64,000 nt of DNA from Draconibacterium orientale (GTDB lineage: Bacteria; Bacteroidota; Bacteroidia; Bacteroidales; Prolixibacteraceae). The notes beneath the pieces were generated by a model. That model was not told where the DNA came from and ran no database searches. It worked only from the letters and a program-made list of their open reading frames with translations. Below, in pieces: positions 15,706 to 22,953 of this stretch (position 1 is the first letter of the stretch; every line of letters starts with the position of its first letter). The translations under genes were made by a program, and so were the position numbers. The stretch lies in contig NZ_CP007451.1 of the NCBI RefSeq assembly GCF_000626635.1, positions 2,542,001 to 2,606,000 on the forward strand. Direction: 5' to 3'.

Positions 15706-17880
15706 ATGAAGTTGACTTTGACCGTCTTATTTTGTGTTCTCTTCTCAATGGCCGGGGTAGCCAATGGTTTTGATTTAAAATCGGATACAACCATAAATAC
15801 CTTCAATAAAGACTATGTTTATCATGTAAAAAAATTACAAGGGCTAATAAATATCGATGGAGTAATTGACGAAATAGATTGGGAACGAGCTCAAAAAGCA
15901 GATAAGTTTTACCGGGTGCTGCCTGTTGATACGGGGTTTGCAAAGCAGCCTTCAACCATGATGATGGCCTACGACGATAAAGCTTTGTATGTAGCACAAA
16001 TATTTTACGATACCATTCCCGGCAAACGTGTAATGGAATCGTTCCGTCGCGATTTTAGCTTTGGAAATAACGATAACCTGCTTATATTTTTCGATACATT
16101 TTTAGATCAAACGAACGGTTTTTCGTTTGGCGTTTCGGCCTCGGGAGCAAAATGGGATGGAACCATGAGCAACGGAAGCAGTGTTTCGCTCGACTGGGAT
16201 TGCAAATGGGAAATTGAGACAAAACATTACGACGATCGTTGGGTAAGCGAAATGCGTATTCCTTTTAAATCGGTGCGGTACCCAAAGGATAGCAAGGAGT
16301 GGAATGTAAACTTTAGCCGACTCGATTTGAAATCAAATGAGAAGTCGGCATGGGCTCCAGTTCCCCGGCAGTTCCCAACAGCGTCGCTGGCTTATACCGG
16401 TCGCATGAAATTTGAGGAGCCGTTGCCAAAATCGAAAATGCAGTTTTCGGTTATCCCATATTTGCTGGGCGGAGCGGCAAAAGATTTCGAGGCCGGAACA
16501 AGTACCGATTATCGTACCGATGTTGGTTTTGACGCAAAAGTTGGTATTTCATCGTCGATGACACTCGACCTGACCTACAATCCTGATTTCGCACAGGTTG
16601 AAGTCGATCAGCAGGTAACGAATATCGATCGTTTCGAATTGTTTTTTCCTGAAAAACGACAGTTCTTTCTCGAGAATAGCGACTTGTTTTCCAGCTACGG
16701 ATACGAGCATAGTCTTACCCCGTTTTTCTCGCGCAGAATTGGTTTGGATGCTCCGGTACTGGTCGGTGGCCGACTGAGCGGGAAAATTGGTAACGACTGG
16801 CGGGTAGGTTTTATGAATATGGCCACCGAAGAAACCAGCGAAAACCTGGCGCGGAATTTTACGGTGGCTTCTGTTCAAAAGAAAATGTTTACGCGATCGA
16901 GCCTGGGATTTATTGCCGTTAATAAAGAATATTTTGATGTGCCATCGGACACAAGTATGTATAACCGTGTGATTGGTTTGGATTATAACCTGGCCAGCAA
17001 AGACAATGTGTGGGATGGGAAGTTCTTTTACCACCGCTCGTTTCAACCCGGTAACCCCGGCAAACAATATGCACAGGGAGCTATGCTAGAGTACAGCACT
17101 TCGCATCTTCAACTTGGTATTTTCGAAACTTCGGTAGGCGAGAATTACCGTGCAGAGGCCGGATATGTGCGCCGAACCGGGTACAATTTTATTGGTGCTT
17201 CGGCTGGTTATACTTTTGTGCCCAATAAAAAAGTGGTGAATCACGGGCCAAGTATAAAACTCGATAATTATTTCAATCCTGATAATGACCTAATTGAACA
17301 TGAATACGAGTTTGAATACGAATTAACCTTTGCAAACAGGGCCGAGCTGAGTTTTGAATATAGTGATCAGTTTGTAAAGTTGCGTGGTGATTTTAATCCA
17401 ACACAAGACCCCGATCATTATTTGCCTGAAGGATCGGAATACGACTTCGGACTTTTCTCGGTGTCTTATCAATCAACACGTAAATCGTTATTTACCTGGG
17501 AAGCTGAAGCCTCAAAAGGGAGTTTCTATAGTGGCGATATTCAGTACATTCAGGGAGAGATCGGTTACCGCTTTCAACCCTATGTAAATCTGACTATGAA
17601 TATTAACTACACCGATATGGATTTGGGCGATCCGTTTAGCCGCGAAAAATTCTGGCTGGTTGCCCCGAAAATGGATATCACTTTTACCGATAAAATATTC
17701 TGGTCCACGTTTGTGCAGTACAACGAGCAAATTGATAACCTGAACATCAACTCGCGTTTCCAGTGGCGTTACCAACCTGTTTCGGATATTTACCTGGTTT
17801 ATACCGATAATTATTTTACCGGAAACTGGAACTCCAGAAACAGGGCCGTGGTTTTAAAAATGACTTATTGGTTTAATTAA
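15706..17880 (+). CDS. DUF5916 outer-membrane protein with CBM9-like N-terminal domain
   Basis: A 724-aa secreted protein; signal peptide at residues 1-20 (MKLTLTVLFCVLFSMAGVAN). Residues ~35-220 form a carbohydrate-binding-module-9-like beta-sandwich (LINIDGVIDEIDWERAQKAD, IPFKSVRYP). The rest matches DUF5916: the block VEVDQQVTNIDRFELFFPEK followed by RQFFLENSDLF, then amphipathic strands to a final aromatic residue in KMTYWFN, which suggests an outer-membrane beta-barrel. The start was chosen at 15706 because it gives a proper signal peptide and follows the promoter element. Function unknown. Confidence 0.85.
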   Translation: MKLTLTVLFCVLFSMAGVANGFDLKSDTTINTFNKDYVYHVKKLQGLINIDGVIDEIDWERAQKADKFYRVLPVDTGFAKQPSTMMMAYDDKALYVAQIFYDTIPGKRVMESFRRDFSFGNNDNLLIFFDTFLDQTNGFSFGVSASGAKWDGTMSNGSSVSLDWDCKWEIETKHYDDRWVSEMRIPFKSVRYPKDSKEWNVNFSRLDLKSNEKSAWAPVPRQFPTASLAYTGRMKFEEPLPKSKMQFSVIPYLLGGAAKDFEAGTSTDYRTDVGFDAKVGISSSMTLDLTYNPDFAQVEVDQQVTNIDRFELFFPEKRQFFLENSDLFSSYGYEHSLTPFFSRRIGLDAPVLVGGRLSGKIGNDWRVGFMNMATEETSENLARNFTVASVQKKMFTRSSLGFIAVNKEYFDVPSDTSMYNRVIGLDYNLASKDNVWDGKFFYHRSFQPGNPGKQYAQGAMLEYSTSHLQLGIFETSVGENYRAEAGYVRRTGYNFIGASAGYTFVPNKKVVNHGPSIKLDNYFNPDNDLIEHEYEFEYELTFANRAELSFEYSDQFVKLRGDFNPTQDPDHYLPEGSEYDFGLFSVSYQSTRKSLFTWEAEASKGSFYSGDIQYIQGEIGYRFQPYVNLTMNINYTDMDLGDPFSREKFWLVAPKMDITFTDKIFWSTFVQYNEQIDNLNINSRFQWRYQPVSDIYLVYTDNYFTGNWNSRNRAVVLKMTYWFN

Positions 17881-18051
17881 GTGATTTTACCGGTTTCCAT
17901 TATTAGCTGAACTATTCCGCCTCACATTCGTAAAAAAACCAACATAACTGACAAAAATCACTTCGGATTGAAGTCGCAGATTGTATGTTTTACCAATTTG
18001 TTAAACCGATTTTGGGGGCTTCAAATTATTTCAAACATCGCGAAAAAAAAT

Positions 18052-18059
18052 TAACTTTG
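18052..18059 (+). promoter_or_regulatory. mdh -7 promoter element TAACTTTG
   Basis: TAnnTTTG match 74 nt upstream of the mdh ATG; predicts a 5' UTR of about 65-70 nt. Confidence 0.65.
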
Positions 18060-18133
18060 CGTGCCTTAAAACAATTTGACAGACAATTGTTTAAGTTAAA
18101 AACGATTTTATAATAATAAAACTCACTAGTAAA

Positions 18134-19054
18134 ATGAAAGTAACAGTAGTTGGAGCAGGTGCGGTAGGTGCAAGTTGTGCCGAGTATATTGCAATTAAAG
18201 ATTTTGCAGAAGAAATTGTATTGGTTGATATCAAAGAAGGTTTTGCTGAAGGTAAAGCAATGGATTTGATGCAAACTGCTTCGTTAAACGGTTTTGACTC
18301 AACTATCGTTGGTGCCACTAACGATTACACTAAAACAGCTGGTAGCGATGTTGCAGTTATTACAAGTGGAATTCCACGTAAACCGGGAATGACTCGTGAA
18401 GAGCTGATTGGTATTAATGCCGGAATTGTAAAAGACGTTGCTGAAAAGTTGATCGCTGAGTCGCCAAACGTAATCATTATTGTGGTTAGTAACCCAATGG
18501 ATACAATGGCTTACCTGGCACACAAAGCTACAGGTCTTCCTAAAAACCGCATTATCGGTATGGGTGGTGCATTAGATAGCGCTCGTTTTAAATACAGATT
18601 GGCTGAAGCATTGGAATGTGCACAGTCAGACATCTCAGCTATGGTAATTGGTGGACACAGCGATACCGGTATGGTTCCGTTAATCGACAAAGCTGTTCGT
18701 AACAGTGTTCCTGTTACTGAATTTTTAAGTGAAGAAAAACAAACTGAAGTTGTTGAAGCAACTAAAGTTGGTGGTGCTACTTTAACAAAATTACTGGGAA
18801 CCAGTGCATGGTATGCTCCTGGTGCAGCAGTATCAGAATTGGTTCGCGCCATTGCATTGGATTCTAAAAAATTGTTCCCATGTTCAGCTCTTCTTGAAGG
18901 TGAGTATGGTTTAAGCGACATTTCAATCGGTGTTCCTTGTATCATCGGTAAAAACGGTATCGAGAAAATCGTTGAAATCGAACTTTCAGCTGCTGAAAAA
19001 GAAAAACTGGCTGCAAGTGCAGAGGGTGTTTCAAAAGTGAACGATTTACTATAG
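18134..19054 (+). CDS. mdh: Malate dehydrogenase
   Basis: NAD-dependent interconversion of malate and oxaloacetate (TCA cycle). The 306-aa protein has the Rossmann motif VVGAGAVGASCAEYI (residues 5-19), an Asp at 32 for NAD specificity, PRKPGMTREEL (mobile loop with substrate arginines), VVSNPMDTM and the catalytic histidine in IGGHSDTGMVPL. Length and motifs fit the LDH-like MDH group found in Bacteroidota and Chlorobi; the GMTRE loop argues for malate rather than lactate. Codon choice is notably regular, as in highly expressed genes. Own promoter and terminator. Confidence 0.95.
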   Translation: MKVTVVGAGAVGASCAEYIAIKDFAEEIVLVDIKEGFAEGKAMDLMQTASLNGFDSTIVGATNDYTKTAGSDVAVITSGIPRKPGMTREELIGINAGIVKDVAEKLIAESPNVIIIVVSNPMDTMAYLAHKATGLPKNRIIGMGGALDSARFKYRLAEALECAQSDISAMVIGGHSDTGMVPLIDKAVRNSVPVTEFLSEEKQTEVVEATKVGGATLTKLLGTSAWYAPGAAVSELVRAIALDSKKLFPCSALLEGEYGLSDISIGVPCIIGKNGIEKIVEIELSAAEKEKLAASAEGVSKVNDLL

Positions 19055-19081
19055 TTCATAAGAATAATAACAGCATACAGA

Positions 19082-19108
19082 GGCTCGCAATTTTGCGGGC
19101 CTTTTTTA
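19082..19108 (+). terminator. mdh terminator
   Basis: Stem GGCTCGC / GCGGGCC (one T/G wobble), 6-nt loop, six T residues. Confidence 0.88.
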
Positions 19109-19121
19109 TGCCAATTTGTTT

Positions 19122-19129
19122 TAAATTTG
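19122..19129 (+). promoter_or_regulatory. -7 promoter element TAAATTTG for the retropepsin-like gene
   Basis: Ends 5 nt before the ATG at 19135, the same very short spacing as at rimM; suggests leaderless or near-leaderless mRNA. Confidence 0.45.
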
Positions 19130-19134
19130 AAGCC

Positions 19135-19569
19135 ATGCGAACGAAAATACCAATCGACATAATAGAGCTTGAATCCTTGAACTATCATTTAATTTTGCCA
19201 ACGCAGCCTGACGAAGGCGAAACCGCTTATTGGGTGATTGATACCGGGGCCTCAAAATCGGTATTTGATAAAAACCAGGCTGATTTTATTTTGTCGGAAG
19301 AGGAAGGCACCGAAGATCTTCATGCAGCAAATATGAGCGAAGAACCTTTAAAAACATCGCTGGGTATTTTAAAACCATTGTTTTTTGGAAAGCTGAAAGT
19401 AGAGGCTATGAAAGTTGCTTTGCTCGATATGGATCACATTAACGAACTGTACCAAAAAGTTAGCGACTATAAAATCTGTGGTTTGCTGGGAAGCGATTTC
19501 CTGCTGAAATATAATGCTGTTATTGATTATAAACGAAAGCGAATAGTACTTTCAAAACCAAAAGTATAA
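19135..19569 (+). CDS. Retropepsin-like aspartic protease family protein
   Basis: A 144-aa protein with VIDTGASKSVFDK at residues ~36-48, the D-T/S-G active-site triad of retropepsin-like aspartic proteases, and a second hydrophobic-hydrophobic-G block CGLLGSDFLLKYNAVIDY near residues 117-134, the family's other hallmark. One active-site copy means it would act as a homodimer. No signal peptide is seen with this start. The frame is open 14 codons further upstream but that region is the mdh terminator. Target unknown. Confidence 0.75.
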   Translation: MRTKIPIDIIELESLNYHLILPTQPDEGETAYWVIDTGASKSVFDKNQADFILSEEEGTEDLHAANMSEEPLKTSLGILKPLFFGKLKVEAMKVALLDMDHINELYQKVSDYKICGLLGSDFLLKYNAVIDYKRKRIVLSKPKV

Positions 19570-19591
19570 ATCTAAGTTGATTGCTTGAGAT

Positions 19592-20227
19592 CTAATTCAA
19601 CGTTAACGAATTTACAATAGCTTTCAATTCTTCTCTTTGCGTGTCCGATTGATATGTGATAGTGATGTCTATATAGTAGTCATCCCTTTTTGTCGCAAAA
19701 TGAGTTTGTCGCATTGTCATGTCCTGAATTGTCATTGCCAGATCAAAAGTATAACATTCAATATTGTTGGTCAGTACTGGCTTTTCAATTTTTGAAGTGA
19801 TGGGGTTTAAATTTGCATATTGTTTCCGGACATGCACTAAATACTCGCTTTCGTCTTTTAGTTTAGGATAAAGCGTACAACTTTCTGCTATCACGGCCAG
19901 GTTAGGTTTAAAATCTGCCTTTTCTCCTTCTCTGTATATTGTGAGTAAGTTGGCAACTAAAACAGTGTCCTTTTTATCCGGTTCGGCTGCAGCTGCTTCT
20001 TTTTCAATTTTACCCAAAGTATCCACATTCCAGCTTTCCGGGACATTCAAACTCATTTTGAAATAGGTACTCGTGTAAACACCATTTTCCAGCTCACCTT
20101 CTTCAACCGAACTACGATTTATATCCTTACAACTCATCGAAACAAGAAAGGTTAACAAAACGAAGGTAAAACCTAATTTTTTTTCATGGTATATTTTTAG
20201 AATGATTTTGTGCAGTAATCGAATCAA
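19592..20227 (-). CDS. Putative lipoprotein of unknown function
   Basis: A 211-aa protein beginning with a basic stretch, a hydrophobic segment (LGFTFVLLTFLVSMSC) and a cysteine at about residue 33 that fits a lipoprotein signal. The mature part (YFKMSLNVPESWNVDTLG ... DDYYIDITITYQSDTQREEL ... IVNSL) has the feel of the PsbP/Mog1-like or DUF1795 fold, often seen in bacterial lipoproteins, but this is a guess from pattern only. The start lies 7 nt after the stop of the beta-propeller gene upstream of it, so both are probably one operon. Confidence 0.65.
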   Translation of the reverse strand: MIRLLHKIILKIYHEKKLGFTFVLLTFLVSMSCKDINRSSVEEGELENGVYTSTYFKMSLNVPESWNVDTLGKIEKEAAAAEPDKKDTVLVANLLTIYREGEKADFKPNLAVIAESCTLYPKLKDESEYLVHVRKQYANLNPITSKIEKPVLTNNIECYTFDLAMTIQDMTMRQTHFATKRDDYYIDITITYQSDTQREELKAIVNSLTLN

Positions 20228-20234
20228 CTATTGT

Positions 20235-21749
20235 TTAATCGCTATTCGAAACAAACGCGATTTTCTTACTGTCGGGCGACCAGCTCGGAACATTCATTGA
20301 TCCCTGTCCGCCATAAATGTAGGCTATAATTCGTGGTTCGCCACCTTCGTACGGCATTAAACGAATAAGACAATGTTTGTAAAACGGATGATCAGCAGGA
20401 TCAATATCTTCAGGAAATGAAATAAATACGATCCACTTTTTATCAGGGCTAACATGCGGAAACCAGTCGTTGTATTTATCATCGGTCAGCTGTACCGGAT
20501 TTTTGCCATCGGCATCCATGCGCCACAATTGCATTTTTCCGCTTCTGGCCGAGTTGAAAAATATGTATTTCCCATCGGGGCTGAATTCAGGTCCGTCATC
20601 AAGTGTTTTTTCGTTGGTCAGTTGTGTTTCTTCGCCAGTAGCAACATTAACACCGTAAATGTCGAATTGACCGTTTCGCTGGCCGGTAAATATCATCGTT
20701 TTTTTATCGGGCGACCAACCATGAAAATACGAGGCGCCAAGTCCTGTTTTTGTTACCTTGACTGGGGTAGAATCGCCTTTTGCCGGCAAATAATAAATGG
20801 TGGAATTTCCGTCGTTATCAGCGCTGTGGTGCGAAATACCCAACAGACTTCCATCGAAAGTTAAAACATGGTCGTTGTTGTTGTTTGTGGCAAAGCCGGT
20901 ATTTAACGGTTTGATTTCGCCGTTAGCCAGTTTGTAGGTGAATAAATGCCCTTTTGAATTGTAGATCAGCTTTTCATTATCAGTTGTCCAGTTTGGTGCC
21001 TGAATAGAATGTGCCGAATGGTGTATTTTTTTGCGCAAACCACTTTCAATATCCAGTATTTCAAGGTCGCTGCCAATATAATCGGTGTAAGGCACGTAAT
21101 CTTCTTTTTCGGGACGGATAATTCGCACGTTTCGGTAAACAGCACTTTCCATCACATCTGCATTGTGGGCACAAACATAAATACCCACGTAAACTTCGTT
21201 GTCGAGCGACAGGTTTTCGAGTTGAGCCACTTTGAATGGTTCACCAAACTTTGCAGTCGACATGATGAAAGTGGAGCCTTTTCTTTCCAGCTGAATTACA
21301 TCCGGCGACTGATCTTCGGACGTTACTTCTTCCGTATCGGCGCCTGCAGTTTTGCGGTATTGTAACGATGTAAGCCCGTCGCCATGAACAGTTGCATTGG
21401 CGTGTGGCGAGTTACTGTCAAGATTATTCCGAACCATCCAGCCCACTTTGCGGTGCGGATCAACGCCATCGCCCAAAAGTTTTACTTCGGCGCGTAGAAT
21501 AAAATCGCCCTGAAGTGTTGTCCACAGGTAATGAAACTGGTCGTCGGCAAACCACATATTAAACCCTGAACCGCCAATTGTGTAGCTTTGGTTGTTCGAA
21601 TTATACGAAGCAAAACCCGGGTGTTTGCAGTCACCAATATCGGTGTGGTTATCAAAAATCCCTGTTTTATTTTGTGCCATGGCAAAATTTAAACCGATTA
21701 ATAAAATACAAAGTACGGTGATTAAACGAAAGAAAGCAGATTTGATCAT
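20235..21749 (-). CDS. Secreted TolB-like PD40 beta-propeller protein with DUF1349-like N-terminal domain
   Basis: A 504-aa protein with a signal peptide (residues 1-25, cleavage after AMAQ). Residues ~30-215 look like a DUF1349/concanavalin-like sandwich (FNMWFADDQFHYLWTTLQGD, VGWMVRNNL). Residues ~225-504 carry WD40-like PD40 repeats, with the hallmark SPDGKYIFFNSARSG and LWRMDADGKNPVQLTDD, repeated four to five times. Proteins of this type are periplasmic or surface exposed and have no assigned enzyme activity. Followed after 7 nt by the lipoprotein gene. Confidence 0.82.
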   Translation of the reverse strand: MIKSAFFRLITVLCILLIGLNFAMAQNKTGIFDNHTDIGDCKHPGFASYNSNNQSYTIGGSGFNMWFADDQFHYLWTTLQGDFILRAEVKLLGDGVDPHRKVGWMVRNNLDSNSPHANATVHGDGLTSLQYRKTAGADTEEVTSEDQSPDVIQLERKGSTFIMSTAKFGEPFKVAQLENLSLDNEVYVGIYVCAHNADVMESAVYRNVRIIRPEKEDYVPYTDYIGSDLEILDIESGLRKKIHHSAHSIQAPNWTTDNEKLIYNSKGHLFTYKLANGEIKPLNTGFATNNNNDHVLTFDGSLLGISHHSADNDGNSTIYYLPAKGDSTPVKVTKTGLGASYFHGWSPDKKTMIFTGQRNGQFDIYGVNVATGEETQLTNEKTLDDGPEFSPDGKYIFFNSARSGKMQLWRMDADGKNPVQLTDDKYNDWFPHVSPDKKWIVFISFPEDIDPADHPFYKHCLIRLMPYEGGEPRIIAYIYGGQGSMNVPSWSPDSKKIAFVSNSD

Positions 21750-21852
21750 TACGTTTTAATTTAGTTGGTTAGCGTTGTGAGAAAGGTAAAAATAAGGAGT
21801 TTTCAAACAATTAAAAGAATTCAGGACCTATTATTGAACACATTCTGCCAAA

Positions 21853-22278
21853 CTAATTTCGTTTGTAATATTCTGCCCGTGTTGCCGGAACAACTTCGTC
21901 GCGGTAAAATGCCAGCGATTCCGATTCAAATTGTTCTTCGCTCCAGTCGTAATTTTCCAGAAATTCATTCCCGGCTATCCAAACAAAAGCAAGCGCATTT
22001 ATCGTTCCTGAAACGGTTTCAACCTTAACCGCTGCCATCTTGTATTCATCACCTTCGTAAAAAGTTAGCAGGTCAATCGCATTTTTGTCGAGGTTAAGTA
22101 GTACTTTGCCCTTAACTGTGGAGTTGTTTTTTTTGATAATTGCCGGGTAATCGGCTCCTTTTAATGCTAAGCGCGAGTAGCCGTTAAGCGTTGCATCCTG
22201 CCATTCTAACTTCTGCCTGCTTAAACCCTCAGCAATTTCAGGAAACAGCAGCGAGCCATATACAAATACATTCATCAT
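21853..22278 (-). CDS. Gamma-glutamylcyclotransferase-like (AIG2/GGCT) protein
   Basis: A 141-aa protein with the GGCT fold signature VFVYGSLLFPEI at residues ~4-15 (Y-G-S-L) and, further on, LTFYEGDEYKMAAVKVET, which holds the acidic catalytic position (E in FYEGDEY). Family members cleave gamma-glutamyl amines or peptides to 5-oxoproline; bacterial members mostly have unknown substrates. Two adjacent ATG codons are possible; which one is used cannot be told. A -7 element lies at 22306 on the same strand. Confidence 0.82.
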   Translation of the reverse strand: MMNVFVYGSLLFPEIAEGLSRQKLEWQDATLNGYSRLALKGADYPAIIKKNNSTVKGKVLLNLDKNAIDLLTFYEGDEYKMAAVKVETVSGTINALAFVWIAGNEFLENYDWSEEQFESESLAFYRDEVVPATRAEYYKRN

Positions 22279-22305
22279 AAATTGTTGGCGTTAAACGAAA
22301 TACTT

Positions 22306-22313
22306 CAAAATTA
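22306..22313 (-). promoter_or_regulatory. -7 promoter element TAATTTTG for the GGCT-like gene
   Basis: Minus-strand TAnnTTTG match 27 nt upstream of the gene start; divergent from the element at 22348. Confidence 0.55.
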
Positions 22314-22347
22314 GCGCTGGCATCTTTGGAAAGCTAGAGTATTTCGG

Positions 22348-22355
22348 TATATTTG
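22348..22355 (+). promoter_or_regulatory. -7 promoter element TATATTTG for the small membrane protein gene
   Basis: TAnnTTTG match 89 nt upstream of the ATG at 22445; forms a divergent pair with the element at 22306. Confidence 0.5.
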
Positions 22356-22444
22356 CTCCGCTTAAAAATAAGGTGTAAAAACCAGTGTAAAAAGTTTTTT
22401 GCACAACAAATGTTTTAAGTTGTTGCAGGCAAGAAGTTTAAAGT

Positions 22445-22846
22445 ATGATTTCTAAAATAAAAATAACCAGGAAAATTGTAGTGCGCGCAGCCATGTTTGT
22501 GGCAATTATTGCGGCTGCTTTGGTTTTGGATAATTATTTTGGGAATAATCCTGAGGAGGTGAAAAAGATTCAGGCCGAATCGCAGGAGCAGAGTAATGAG
22601 CAGGGCGCAGTTTACCTGATTACTCAAAGCTCGTCGAATACAATTAAAACCTTCGAAGATCGTGTACATTCACGTCATTCAAAACCTCAGTTGCACGACA
22701 AATTTTTACGCAATTATCACTCCATTCGAAATTATCAGGTTTTTAAAGCAGAGGTAGTTAAACAAACCACCCCGCTTATTTTATCCTATCATTACCTGGT
22801 TTTTCAAAATCACGTCTTTTCTCCCGAAGAAGACTCTATGGCTTAA
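22445..22846 (+). CDS. Small single-TM protein of unknown function
   Basis: A 133-aa protein not recognised. It has a basic N-terminus, one hydrophobic segment (VVRAAMFVAIIAAALVLDNY, residues ~12-31) and a soluble C-terminal part rich in Gln, Ser and His, including VHSRHSKPQLHDKFLRNYHS. Coding is supported by the promoter element at 22348, a hydrophobic start segment and typical codon use. It lies 107 nt before secDF but without sign of shared function; co-transcription is possible since no terminator with a T-tract was found. Confidence 0.65.
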   Translation: MISKIKITRKIVVRAAMFVAIIAAALVLDNYFGNNPEEVKKIQAESQEQSNEQGAVYLITQSSSNTIKTFEDRVHSRHSKPQLHDKFLRNYHSIRNYQVFKAEVVKQTTPLILSYHYLVFQNHVFSPEEDSMA

Positions 22847-22953
22847 TCGTAATTCTTTTATTCGTTTAAAAGAATAGCAGGTGCGAAGTGTGCCTGAATG
22901 GGCTGGAATTCAATCAAATAAAAATATCAATAAACATTTAAATTCAAATTAAA